From the NCBI GenBank assembly GCA_037962975.1, contig CM075673.1:24226001-24290000 (forward strand): a DNA stretch of 64,000 bases. Reading direction: 5' to 3'. Of the stretch, positions 49,023 to 62,984 are shown piece after piece (position 1 is the first letter of the stretch; every line of letters begins with the position of its first letter). This DNA comes from Clitoria ternatea. Taxonomy: Eukaryota; Streptophyta; Magnoliopsida; Fabales; Fabaceae. Under the pieces are notes generated by a model. It was given only the letters and a program-made list of their open reading frames with translations, searched no databases and had not been told where the DNA came from. A program made the position numbers and the translations under genes.

Positions 49023-49756
49023 TAGGGGTGTCCATTGGTCGGGTTCGATCGGATTCGGTTACTTTTGAGTCCACCCGTTGTTATACATAAAACACAAACA
49101 ATAACCCATTTTCACCCGATACTATAGTCGGTTTGGTCGGGTTCGGTTAATTGCGGTTCTCGGTTTTTTGTGTCGGGTTTCTCGGTTAAGTTTCTTAGGA
49201 AAATTAATTTTTATTTTTTGTCAAACACCTTTTAAGTATAAAATAATTTTAGCAAAAACTTGCATATAAAAATGATGTATTTCATGTTTTAGAACCAACG
49301 CCTTATGGAATATGAAAGTGACATAGCATTAAAGCAGTAGGAATTAATTCTATTAGATTATTTTTTTCTAATCATAGATTGTACTGGTACTAGAAAAGAG
49401 TTAAAAAGTTATTAAGTGTTCAGATCTAACATATGCATTTAGAATATGATGATTTGATGATAAACTCATGTATGACTTCAGGTTGATCACACAAAGATCA
49501 ATCTTAAAAAAAATATCGTCAATATGTCCAGAAATCAGTAAAGAGAAATAACTGCATGATATTCCTAGTAGCAGTTGGTCGGGTATGGGTATCTTCGGGT
49601 TTAATTTTTTTAACCCGAACCCGTCCGTTTTTAGTCATAATAAACCACTTAAATGATCCGTTTTTACCCAAAAACCCATTACAAACCGACCCGTTCTTAC
49701 CTTTAAAATCGAGTAGCTCGGGTTCACACGGATAACGTCGAAATTGGACACCCCTA
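49023..49756. mobile_element. hAT-type MITE with perfect 8-bp target duplication
   Basis: The element begins TAGGGGTGTCCA and ends TGGACACCCCTA, a perfect 12-bp terminal inverted repeat. It is flanked by ATATTGAC on both sides (49015-49022 and 49757-49764), the 8-bp duplication diagnostic of hAT transposition. Subterminal parts contain GGTCGGGTTCGG-like words. The 734-bp interior has no transposase, so it is non-autonomous. Confidence 0.85.
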
Positions 49757-49764
49757 ATATTGAC

Positions 49765-50490
49765 CATTAGATTTTTTATTTTTATAATTTTGTTTTTCCA
49801 ATTACAAACCAAATACCATGCGACCACACTTGACGATTTGTCTCTTATGTTCCTTCGAGGCCAAGGAACAATTTCAATCTCAACGTTTTAGGAAATATTT
49901 GATTATAGTTTCTACTTTCTTCAACCCATCTTACGCATGCGAAATTGGTAACATGTGGATTTGATTTTCCCCCTCAACTGAACTGCATATATTTTCAGTG
50001 ACCAATTTAGGTGATTTTTTCTTTAAAACTACACTGAATTGCACCACGATCATCCCTAGCTGGTATTTATAGTTAACAACTCTAATTAATCTACTGTCTT
50101 ATGAGGGATTCACCATGTTTTTTTTCTTTAGTTATATATTATTACGGTTTTCTATGCAATTTTTTAAAAATAGAAAATAATGTGATAATTTTATAATTAA
50201 AAAATTAAAAATAAAACATTTTTTCAAACAAATGGTTTCATGCATACAAATCTCATTGCAATATGTACTTACTGGTGTGAAACGTGTCTTAAGATTTTTT
50301 TATATAAAATGTTAACATTCTTGTTTAATTAATTGGTCTATTAGTTTGTGTAATCACATTATATTTTTTTAACAACGTTAATCAATTTTATTAAGATTTA
50401 ATTTTAACTTTCTTCCATCAACATGAAGTCATCATAAAAAATAATCATCTATTAACAAAACTGATATTGATATTTATGGTTACAAAACCC
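49765..50490. other. Spacer upstream of RPS23
   Basis: AT-rich DNA with no gene signal; it leads into the RPS23 promoter. Confidence 0.45.
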
Positions 50491-50496
50491 AAAGAA

Positions 50497-50610
50497 GCCC
50501 AGGCCCATGTTTATGACCAAAAACGTAATAGACCAGAAATAAAGGCCCAGACTTTGCACAATGTTCAATCTTTATATAAACACGACACTCGATTTCAAAG
50601 GTTAGGGTTT
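50497..50610 (+). promoter_or_regulatory. RPS23 promoter: site II boxes, TATA box, telo-box
   Basis: GGCCCA (site II TGGGCC reversed) occurs at 50502 and 50544, with GCCCA at 50497. A TATA box, TTTATATAAA, is at 50571-50580. A telo-box-like GTTAGGGTTT is at 50601-50610, about 30 bases after the TATA box and so near the likely transcription start. Site II plus telo-box is the usual arrangement of plant ribosomal protein gene promoters. Confidence 0.7.
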
Positions 50611-50686
50611 TGCACTGCGGCTGTTGCTTACGCTCCTTCTCCGATTTCCCCAAACTCTATCTGCGAAGAACAAACGCTCATTCGCC

Positions 50687-52191
<1,505 letters not shown>

Positions 52192-52876
52192 ATTTGTTGG
52201 ACGAGTCCCCATCTCTCTAGTTTCACCGGAATTTTATTTTGAATTTTGCTTTAAGAGACTTGATTTTTTGGGACAATTTTGTATCTCTAATAGTAATTAT
52301 TTAGAACTTAAATTTGATTCACATCTCTTCCATCCTGTCAACGTTACATTATCACTTGGTGTTAGAAGTTATAGAAATATGGATCCATTGTTACAACGTG
52401 TCTCTGTTTAGGGTGTTTGCCTTATCCACGTAAATTCTCAGATTCAAATATAGTACGCGATTTATTATTTCGGGCTTTAATGTACACAAAATGCTATTAA
52501 ACTTTTAAATCAAGTTGAACTTCATCGATGTCTTTCATTGTGAATAAAGCTAATGACGGCCGTTTAATTGTTTATAATAATGTACGAATTACTTTCTCTT
52601 TCGATTTTATTGAAATTACCCTTATCAGTTACCATTCTGTGTCTTAGCCTATTATTTTGATTTGATATGATTTTAACTGAATTAAATTTTAATTTGAGTG
52701 AAGTATGAATCTTTCAAAATGTCTTTTGAAATGTAATATTACATATTTAAAAGGTGTTTTGCGTGAAAAAGTTCTCCTAATTTGTTCTTAAATAACTAAA
52801 ACAGTATTAAATTCTTTTTCTATGGCAAACTCTTGACAGATAAATTAACATGGAGTATTAACTTTCATTGGTTACT

Positions 52877-52932
<56 letters not shown>

Positions 52933-55604
52933 TATATTTTATGAAGAAGGTTTTCTTATGAGTGAGAGGAATAAATCTGACTGTATAATCATACATAGAT
53001 GATTGATATTAAAAGATTTTTAAAGTTGTAATCATTTAAAAGTCATATGATTTTTTGAATAACTTATGATTAATTTTAATGATGTATGTTATACTACCTA
53101 GATTTACTTATTTTCCTCTTAAATAACTCTTACATAATAAAACTTTTTTCACATATTTTGTAATTTGCGGGAGTACATTAAACACGCAGCTTAGCTTTTC
53201 TGTGGAAGAACAGTTTGTTAAACTTCACTCGTGAGTATGATTTATCCTATTAATAATTTCATTGTCTTTTAGAAGTTTGATAATTCGATTCGACTTACCT
53301 TCCTTTGCTATGCTGTAAATTTTCGAATATGGATTATCGTTAAACGGGGTCTGTATTAGGTGTTTTGCCAGATGTCTATTAGGTGGAAAATTCTTCATTT
53401 TAATATTCGAATACTGAATGCATACAATTTCCACTTTGACACTGGAGTGAAAGTGTGTTGAATGAAGAATAGTTTAAAAAAGCATTGTAAGAGAATAGTC
53501 TTTAACATATTTTAGGTATATTTATGAATGAAACAATACAAAGTATTTTGTTGATACTTGATACTGTTTCCCTATAGGTCCATCACACCTTATCATTGTT
53601 TTTGAGATACTAAATATATATAATAAGCTTTTGCTTGAATTTTGATAAGGTACAACTTGATTTTGGGAATTTATGAAGTTAAATATGTTATTATACTTGT
53701 TGGGAATGAGATTAGTTGTTTTTCTTTTTCTTTTGGTGAACGAAACTATAAATCAATTAAGGAGTATAGACATGTTTGCTCAAGAGGAATTCCCTAAGCT
53801 AAAATATAGGATTAAACTATACAATCTTTTGTTTTCAACTAAAACCATAAACATTTTTTAAAAGTGCAGCTCTACCAACCATAATAAAGATTAAGTTTTC
53901 CGTAATTCGTTTAATTAAATTTTATTTTTCTTTTCTTTGACAATATCGACTTCACCAATGCTTGAGATAAAAGTACAAATTTGTGATTTTAGAATAGAGA
54001 AAGAAAGATCGTATAATTTCTAAACACAATACAAAGAATAGACATTAACCGGGACAAAGGAAAACGAATAAACAACACATGATGTTCAAGTTGGTGATGG
54101 AGACAAAGGTGATGGCAATGGATGCACCCTGAAGGTCAAGATTAAGTTGACCTTGGCGGTAGAGGTAGGCGAAGACAATGCGGAAGAGGTATGCGTGATA
54201 ACACTAACAATAGTAAGTAGTAGAGGTCAACTAAGCGGTGTTAGATGGAGGTGTCTGACCATTAACAAAAAAAATTGGGAGAAAAAAAGGAAACTCAAAT
54301 TAAACTAAAAAAACTCTTCTAAAATAAGAATAAAACTCACCTAATGTGGAAGAGGAGGTCTCCCAAGAAGGAAAGAAGGAAACCGAGTTTCACTATTGCA
54401 ACACTAAGATTTCAAGTGGGGACAAACAGATTTGTCTAAACAACTACTCGGCCCGGCCTGCATTAGACTCAGGCTTTTTTTGGGTCGGGCTAGAAAAACT
54501 TGCTTTGAATTTGGGCCTATTTTTTGCCCGGGCCAGCCTAACAAGCTAGACAAATATTTTCAAGTTTAAGCAAACTTTTGAGGGGGCCACTTTTTTTGTT
54601 TTTTGATAAAAAATACAAAAAAATATAACTACTAAGAATATACCATAATTTTTACATGTTCCAAATCAACTAAAAAATCTAATTCAAATAAAAAAATTAA
54701 AATAATGCGGACTTATGTAGATTTTTTTTTTGGAAGAGACTTATGTAGATTGATTCATCCAAAAAAATTCGATCACTACGACTTTTAGACCCGACTAAAA
54801 AAGGTCTACTTTTAATTCGAGCTTTTTTTTTTAAATAAATACCCACCTATTTTATAAGCCAACCTGTCTCATTTTAATGGTTCTACATACCAAGACTAGT
54901 AGTTCATTAGCGAGGCCATACAACTAACCATGGTAAAAGGCTTGGGTCCTGATTCACATCAAACAAGCTTAGGGACGTTGACCAAAAAACACGAAGCTTA
55001 GGATTGGCAAACATGTTGAACACTGGACAGCCTTGCCAGCTACCAACCAAAATATGGGGTTCAAAATTTAACCCAACACATCTTACTAAAAATATAAAGT
55101 TAACCAAACAAATTTAATAGGGTACAAAAAAAAGAAACTTTAAGAAACTGTATCTTTGCGGAGATAACGATGATAAAATTACTTACTGGCACAAAAATAA
55201 AAATGTATTGAATGTGTTCTCTTTTTTTCTAAAAAAAATATTTTGAATGGTTTAAACGCAGCACTTATGACTGAAGATTAACAAAACCCATAATATAAAC
55301 AAGTAGTTAATTTCTCCAAGGTACCGGATAAATTACTAAAGAAAAATCCTAAGGATACATGGCACAACGTGATTTTTGTTCGTTCAAAACATCCAAGACA
55401 GATAGATAGATAGCAACGAGTCCATGGAGTAAAAAATCTAATAGACCCATAAAACTCAAGTAAATAATAGAACAAGTACTTCAAGAATGATGAAGACTTT
55501 CCATTCATGAGTTGGATAGAGAACATAAGATCAAGACTTAGTCGCACTTTTAGCACAAAGCAGTTGGTTGTAACTCAATGAACATGTAGTTCAAGTAGAT
55601 CATC
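52192..55604. other. Intergenic DNA, no gene seen
   Basis: The RPS23 3' UTR occupies the first part. A TA microsatellite is at 52881-52928. From about 54430 to 54560, GGCCCGGCC, GGGTCGGGCT and GCCCGGGCC words suggest a decayed MITE of the foldback type seen elsewhere in the window. Open frames at 53225-53434, 54346-54549 and 55278-55556 have no recognisable domain. Confidence 0.45.
52881..52928. repeat. (TA)n microsatellite
   Basis: A TA run of about 48 bp. Confidence 0.95.
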
Positions 55605-58600
55605 TCACTCATTTTCTTTCATAATAGTGCGCTCGGGCACAGGTAAGTTGGTTGATTTCATCTCTGAAACTGTTGATTCTGTAAAAACAACATCATCCAT
55701 GTTGCAGAAGGAATCTTTCACTGTAAAGGGTCTCCTTGTTGAAGCTGCCACATCAAAGCTAGTCGGAGAGACAGATAGGCATGTAGTGGATGAACCCTTC
55801 AATAAATCCTCTATCTTAGGACAATCCATAACCTCTTTTTGACTCGATAACTCCAGACCATTGGTTTTTTCACGGGAGCTGATATCAGTCTGCAAGAGAG
55901 AAAGGGAATAGCCAGTAAGCCTTTCCCGTGTCTCCATATTTATGTCCATACCTTCAACTTGTTTGCTCAAGCAACCAATTTGATTATCATGGTGAGCATT
56001 TTCCTGGTTATTAACACCCTTAAGAGGTAACAACTCATGAAGACCTTTCTCCACTGCATGAGAGGGTGATGTATTTTCAACAGCGGCCATGGGTGTGTCA
56101 GAAGAGCTTTTGACATTCAGCACAGCACTAGATGTCTTGATTGCAACTTCTAATGATTCATGTAAAGGATTTGGATGCACATATTGCTGGTTATTGGATT
56201 TTGTATTTTCAGTTGACACAACAGATCTAGATGGTTGCAGCTTTCCAAGTTTAGCTTTGATTTGGCCTTCTCTTGGACTTTCTGCTCCCTGTTTTGGCAA
56301 GCCACCAGGTGCAACAGAGCATGGTTGAAGTCCCCCACGTGGAGTGCGCACCGAGGGCTTCACCTGCACAAAGTTATGACACCAAATCAACAAATGTAAT
56401 CTAATAGAGAGAAGAAAGAAATGGCAAAAGAAAAAAATATCATAGCTAACAACAAAGGTACATATTGCATCTGGAAAAACCACCAAGAAAATGGTGCCAA
56501 CTACATACAAATGCAGTTTGAGTCTGACAACATTAAATATAAAAGAGACAAAACTAACCCCATCAAAGAAACCGATCTTTGGTGAAGGCAATCGAAGACC
56601 AGAAGGTCTTTTGGGAGCAAGAGGAAGAACTGTAGCTCCAGGGGAAGTCCTTGTATTTTGACTAGTAAACACAGTATGCCGAGCCTCCTGCCTTTGTAAG
56701 CTTGAATCACTGTGAGGTATCTGAGAAATTGTAATTTGATCTGTATCTGTATTGGTGTCAGACAAAACCTTTTTACTTGAGCAACTCTCGAGGCTGGACC
56801 TTGAACTGCTACATGTACGTTTAGCCATAGATGTTGATGAGGATGACTCTGAAGACCAGTCACTGATAGAGCTAGCAGGTGAAATGCTAGAAGAAGGCTT
56901 TGTAGCGGACATCAAGCCTGAGAGACTAGAATTCGCATTTTCAGATTTATTTCTTGAAGCAATTCTTGAAGGTGTTCTGGAAGCTGGGCAAGAGGAGGGT
57001 GGCTTTATAATTTTTCCTTTTACGTAATTAAAAGAAGGTTTACCCATATGTAAAATAATAAATCGTTACCAGAAGATGTAGAAGTCATTGATTTTGTCTT
57101 GGTTGATACTGATGGACCAGAAGAGGTTTTGGATGGCAGAGTGGGCTTAGGCACAGTGCTTCGAGAGCCTCGAACAACAACAGATGGTTTTGACACTGAA
57201 CTGATTCTATCTGAATAGGTCACATAAAGATAAAATTTATCTACAGCTCAGAAAATAGCAAGTGTTTAGTCAAAATGAGAAGTGGAAAATATTGCTGAAG
57301 CAAGTTCTAACCACCAATTATTCGTTTTGCTTTGTCCCGTTCATTTTTGACACTAAGATCAAGTGATACTCTCTTGGACGAAATTGTAGGACTTGGACTA
57401 GGCTTTCCTGGTACCTTTGATGGCTTTAAAATAGACGATTCTCTTCTTGTAGCAGCAGGCTTCTTCAAAAAAAAGAAAATTAGTCAAGTATATACTCACT
57501 GAATTTTATTTCACGATTCTTTTGTCCTCCTCCTATCATTAATTAGCAGAACTAGAAAAGCCATTAATTCTATTTAGCGGTTTAATTTAGTTGCGTTTAC
57601 ATACCTGGGGAAGTTGTGGAAAAATCGGATTATCCTTCTTTATCATCTTCCCAAATCCTTGCATGCTAGCACTTGGATTCCTAGAAGTAGGTGGAGCCTT
57701 CATCTAATATCAATACAAAGTTATTACGGATTTCTTTTCTTTTGGGTCTACAAAATGTGACTATGGGAATTACACTATTCACCACCATGCACATTCCTCT
57801 GCGGCACCTATGTATAATAATAGGTACCTTTGTGATAGGGGTTACTTAGGGGAGATATAGTAGATGTAAGTGTAGCAGTCAAAGTTTTGGGACAGATAAA
57901 TAACTTATCTACAGCCTGAACTAACTCCCTTGAGCGGATTGCAAACATTATTTTCCAAGTACTCTTGATACTATAAGCAATCATTCAAATACATACACGA
58001 CAGAAATTTTCTAGTCTATGCATTATGTAATAGACAAGAATTTACCTTGTTGCGAGAAACCGTGCCAACCTTTATTGAAGCTGAAAACAAAAGCCAGAAT
58101 CAATAATTTGACTGACTGGGGTTAAATCAGTACACAAGAGAGAGTGTAACAAATGAAATTCAACCTGCTCTCAAGCCGTCAGAAATTACAAAGGCAAAAT
58201 AAACATTTGAAATGCCCATCCACTCATTCTATACATCTAGAACCAATTTATAGTTACAACAAGAACCAAAATCGCTTTCAAGTAATGTGTATTATAAAAT
58301 AAAAGAAATCTTATGTGACCACTAATTAACTAAATGCCTGTTTAGTAATAGGAATTTGACTAATGACATGACCCAATAGTCATTGTTAATTTGGGATGCT
58401 GTTCAAGATACCTTTAAACTTCTTTTGATGAATAGATCAAAAACTTGCTTTTGGCCTCACTGGGAAGTGAACTTAATCATGAACTAATCTTGCTCTATAA
58501 ATTCACCCTTTACGACGCTTATCACAATTCACCAATAGATTGCATGAATTTAAGCTGAATAGACAGAGCATAGAACAAGCCTTACAATCATGAGATTGGA

Positions 58601-59390
58601 ACCCTGGAAGTGGAACCCGAGGGGAAGAGGGCACTTTGGGATTTGCACTTGCAGGATTGGACTTGCTGCTAGATTTCTGAATTGAAGCTCTTACATCGTC
58701 GAATAAATCACCCTCAACCTCAACACTTTCAAAGGTCAAGCTATCACTCGCTAGAGTAGATATCGACTCACACGACTTATACACATCCTCTTGAATATCA
58801 GGTAACACCTGCTTCTCATCCTTTTCAACGCCTTCAATTATACTAGACAATTCCTCGGGATCCAAAACCCCTGAAACAATCACATCAATCAGAAACAAAT
58901 ACCCTAACATCGAATTGAAAAAACAAAAAGAAAACGCAGACAGAAATAAATACCAGCGCTAGTGAAAAAAGCACTGTCCCATGCTAAACTCTTGCGCAAA
59001 TTGCACTTGTTTTTCTTAAACTTTCCGATTCCAGAAACCTCGTCGTTTGAGGGAGGTTCGTTTTCCCACTGTTCAATTTTGGAAGCGGCGTCTTCGAACT
59101 TCTTCGAGTTAGGAGTGTACAACAAATCGGCGTGATCTTGGTTTTGGTTTTGGATTTCTGAAACGCGAGATTCGAGTGAGTGAAAGTTACAGAAGAATTA
59201 GCGACGAAGGAGAAATTCGTGGTTAAAAGAAGAATAAGAGAGAGAGAAGATGACCTGAGTGATGGTGGTTGAGGGAGTCGCCGGAGAGAGGAAGGAGCAG
59301 CGAATCGTCGGCGGAGGAAACATCGATAATGCTGAGGCGTCGGTCTTGGACGGCCTTGAGTCGGAGGGAACCGGGCGGTTCGGAAATCAT
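55605..59390 (-). CDS. Ser/Pro-rich basic protein of an uncharacterised plant family
   Basis: Nine coding exons fit in phase on the minus strand: 59390-59255, 59157-58954, 58870-58586, 58080-58046, 57703-57605, 57462-57315, 57210-57070, 57016-56559 and 56363-55605. They give 754 aa. The start at 59390 (MISEPPGSLRLK) is preferred to an in-frame upstream ATG because QDRRLSIIDVSS follows closely. The best block is RKSLAWDSAFFTSAG followed by VLDPEELSSI, spanning exons 2 and 3. The middle is very rich in Ser, Pro, Lys and Arg (SSKRVSLDLSV, SDWSSESSSSTS), so it is probably disordered. No enzyme domain or membrane segment is seen. I know similar plant proteins only under vague names, and a microtubule or nuclear role would be a guess. 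The last intron is unusual (see findings). Confidence 0.8.
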
Positions 59391-60255
59391 TGAACCGGAT
59401 TGGTGACGAATCGGAAGAAGAATGGAGGGAGAGGTTTTAGTTAAAATTTTGAACTTAGAAGTAGCGGCTAATGCAGGAAACGGGGCAACAAAAGAAGAAA
59501 AAGAGACCAATTATTATTTTCAAAATATAAAAGAAAAATAAAAAAAAACAATTGTGATCAAGTGATGTGGCGTGCGCATTGAGATGCGATTGGGCTTGGA
59601 TAAAAGGGGAGCGTCTTGTGAAACATCGTTAACTACTTAGGGTTGCTATGGGAAACTATGATTTTGTAAACGAAGTTGTGTTTAAATGTTAACTTTTTAA
59701 AAGTGGATTGAGAAGTAGTGATTGTGTTTGGTTGAAAAAAAAATTAGGTTAAGTAAATGATGGTTTGATAGAAAATAACCAAAAAAGTTATTAGGGAAAA
59801 TATATTGAATATGTATATATATTAATAATATAAATATATATTATATCAAAATATGTATATATATATATATATTAATAAATAACACAATATATATTTATAT
59901 ATATTGTTCGATTTTTTTAACAAATTAGATGATATTATGTATAATTAAAATGTAATTTTTTAATAAATTAGAATATTTTTTAACAAATAAGATGATATTA
60001 TGTATAATTAGAATGTATTTTTTAACAAATTAGATTATTTTATTCATATATATATATATATATATATATCTAATTCTTTAACAAATTAGATGATATTATA
60101 TATAATTAGAATGTGTTTTTTAACAAATTAGATTATTTTTCTTAACAAGTTAGATTATTTTTTTAAACAAAATAGATTATATTATATATTTAATGGAAAG
60201 GAAATAAATTTTTGTTTATACTTACGCATAATGATAATATTAAATATAGATTTAT
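59391..60255. other. 5' flank of the minus-strand gene and AT-rich spacer
   Basis: The first 100-200 bases are the probable leader and promoter of the minus-strand gene. From about 59760 the DNA is extremely AT-rich, with TA runs and recurring phrases such as TTTTTAACAAATTAGAT(G/T)AT at 59917, 59975, 60011, 60069 and 60117. This is a diverged tandem repeat with no gene. Confidence 0.5.
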
Positions 60256-60720
60256 AAGACTCTAACAACTATTATTTGATCTCTAATGGAGTCACGAACA
60301 ACATTCATACTCGGCGATAAAATCGTGTCAACTTCATCGTCAAGTACAAAACGTGTCCGATGTTGAGCTCTCATTCAATTGTTATCATTTGTATTTTTGT
60401 TGTCAAACTTAATGTCCGCTAGGTTGCATCTTCGAGTGAAGTTATGGATTCCCATTGTGGCACAAACCAAATGAACTTAGGTCTCGTAACTGTAGCTAGG
60501 CATATGACGAAGCACGACAAATCTATTTTTACAAACACCAAAACTTCGTTCTATTGTGCTCCGTAAACTTGAGTGCAAATAGTTGAACACTTCATTGTTA
60601 TTTTGAAAATCGTGTGCGCGTCTGAAGTTAGGAAGATGGTATCTTTCAGTTCTATAAGGACTAGATATCCCATTGGCGTCAAATAGTCATTGTCAACCAA
60701 ATAGTATTTACCTGTTACAA
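60256..60720 (-). pseudogene. PIF/Harbinger transposase C-terminal relic
   Basis: On the minus strand, from about 60720, the frames read GKYYLVDN-like sequence, then LRSTIERSFGVCKNRF, VVLRHMPSYSYE, a stop, and VHLVCATMGIHNFTRRCN. These match the last third of Harbinger-type DDE transposases (KYYLVDAGY, IERSFGVLK, ACMALHNF). Two in-frame stops and a frameshift are visible. Everything upstream is missing because a MITE abuts at 60721 and no transposase sequence reappears beyond it. It is a dead fragment. Confidence 0.7.
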
Positions 60721-61140
60721 GGGATAGGAATAGGTCAAGCTGGATCGAGCTTTGTAAGGCCTGAGCCTGGCCTAGTTCATAATTATATGGTTTGAGCCTA
60801 GCATGTTACCTGACATTAGCTAAAATTATAGGCCTAACCTGGACTGTTTAAAAGCCTACCTAGGCCTGATAACCTATATAAAGGCTTGATTTTATAAAAG
60901 CCAATAAATAAGCTCACAAGTTTGATTGAAATAGGTCAATATAGACTTATCCTTGATAAATTTATTTTAAATAGGCCGACAACCCTGTATGTTTTAAGTA
61001 GACCAATAGACCATCTTTTAAATAGTCCTCTTTTACTATTATAATAATTTAAAATTAATAAAATAAAATATTAAATTATAAAATATAAATATATTTTAAT
61101 TTATTAATATGATTTATGAGTCTAATTTTATTTTATAAAA

Positions 61141-61177
<37 letters not shown>

Positions 61178-61380
61178 AGTATAAAAATTTTATATAAGGA
61201 TGTATCAATAGACCAACCTAACAGGATTAAAAGACTTTTTTAAAAGCCTAAGCTTGACCTTTTAAATTAAAAAGGCTTTTTAAAAAGTTTGAACTCAACC
61301 TTTTTATTAAATAGGCCATGTCAGGTCAGGCTTAAACAGGTCAGGGCATAGGCCCTTGTCGGTCGGCCTGGCCTATTCCT
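60721..61380. mobile_element. hAT-like MITE next to the Harbinger relic
   Basis: The ends are GGATAGGAATAGGTCAAGC and, reverse-complemented, AGGAATAGGCCAGGC. Subterminal words such as AGGCCTGAGCCTGG match the element at 9209-9722, so both belong to one family. A TA run is near 61145-61170. No coding region is present. Confidence 0.55.
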
Positions 61381-62349
61381 AAAACATCCTAATATTTAAA
61401 ATTAAATTTTTTAAAATCCAAATAAATTTTTTGCAAATAATTTAAATTTTAAAACAGGATTTGGATTAATGTAATAATACTGTCAACATTACATCAACCT
61501 GCCCATTCATAAATACATATATTTTACAAACCGGTATACATAGGAGCCGGCCAAGGCTACTACAAAACAACTATGTGCATCATGTACCATACATATATAT
61601 ACATAATGCTCCGAGCAGGCTGAGTGATCTCATATCTCATCGTTGCGTCCTATATCCACTGTAAAAATAACAACAAATAGGGGGTGAGCATAAACATGTC
61701 AAATGATAGTTATTGAATCAGATTAAGTGTCCAATTCATAACTATATATAAATCATAACCATATCATACAATCTCATCACATTTCATTCATTCATAATAA
61801 TCATATACTCATGTTGTTCACAACAACACACACCGATGCATTCACATGCTCAATCAAATGGATCCATTATTAATTCTTTTAATTTGTGTTGCAACACTGG
61901 CTCTCAGCCATAACTCACCTCTCAGCTGATCCGGCCGTTTTACTGGTACCAAACCGTTTGTCCTCTCACGTGACACAATCACTCCCAGCGACAACGGTAG
62001 TGTCATGGGCTAAACCCCGAGCCCCGCTCAAGAGGTTTGCCTTGAGTCCCACCCAAGGTCTTTTTGTGGAATCCTCGAAACCACAATCATATTTCATATT
62101 TATTCATCACACAAGCATCCCATGCTTATTAAATGCATTCCATGCATTCATACATCATGATATATTTCATGAATAACATTCATATCATCATCATCAATCA
62201 CATATCAACATCATATTTCCTACTGCATCTCATGCATAGGAATAATCATAAATTCACACATACAATTCATTTCTCATACCAAATTCAATATCTCAACATC
62301 AATATCATATGAACGGAAATATCATAATCATCACAAATATGTCACACAT

Positions 62350-62391
<42 letters not shown>

Positions 62392-62718
62392 GGATTTCTT
62401 ATTAAATACAATAATATTATCCCGAATCCGTTCATAAACCATGCATTTAAAATGTAAACGCTCCCCCTATCTGGAATAAAGAATTCCAGCAGCTCCTCAG
62501 GCTATATCCAATCACAGTTCAGAAGTTCCGACTGGAATTTCTAACTCTGAACCCGTCCAAAGCTTCTTCTTCCTAAAAGCCAAGCTTCCACGTGAAAGAG
62601 AAGAAGTGAAGATTGGTCTCCTCTTTGCTTGATAATTTCCAGTGAAGATTGGAAAAGAAAAGGATTAGAGGTGATGTTTTACACTTTTAAAATTCCAAGC
62701 TGATCCAACAGTAGAATT

Positions 62719-62754
<36 letters not shown>

Positions 62755-62945
62755 TTCATGAAAAAGAGACGTGAACGAAGTGAAGAAGTACGATACATGT
62801 GTATTAAGAGATAAGGAAGAAACAAGATATTTAAAAGAAAAGAGGATAGGACAATAGAGAGGGTCCCATACTTAGAAAAATCAGAAAAGAGAATCTGCTA
62901 GAATTTAGAAGAATAGAGTGACGTGGAAGAGCCTCAATGATTGAA
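61381..62945. mobile_element. LTR-like non-coding DNA related to the 5-kb solo LTR
   Basis: The phrase TTTTACTGGTACCAAA occurs here at about 61938 and in the solo LTR at 2588. In both places it lies in GC-richer DNA followed by TCATAAT/CATCAT-rich sequence and later AAATGTAAAC near a (C/T)TATCT or CTACCTCGAG phrase. The order is conserved but spacing and sequence have diverged. TA microsatellites are at 62352-62388 and 62720-62751. Boundaries are not clear and no polyprotein is present. Confidence 0.4.
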
Positions 62946-62984
62946 GTAATTATCAATTTTTGACTCTATTTCAGTATTTTGAGC

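Noticed and set aside
56752..57027. 91-codon acidic plus-strand frame (and others at 55627 and 56089)
   Set aside because: Antisense shadows of the Ser-rich exons of the minus-strand gene; Ser codons read in reverse give Glu/Leu-rich frames.
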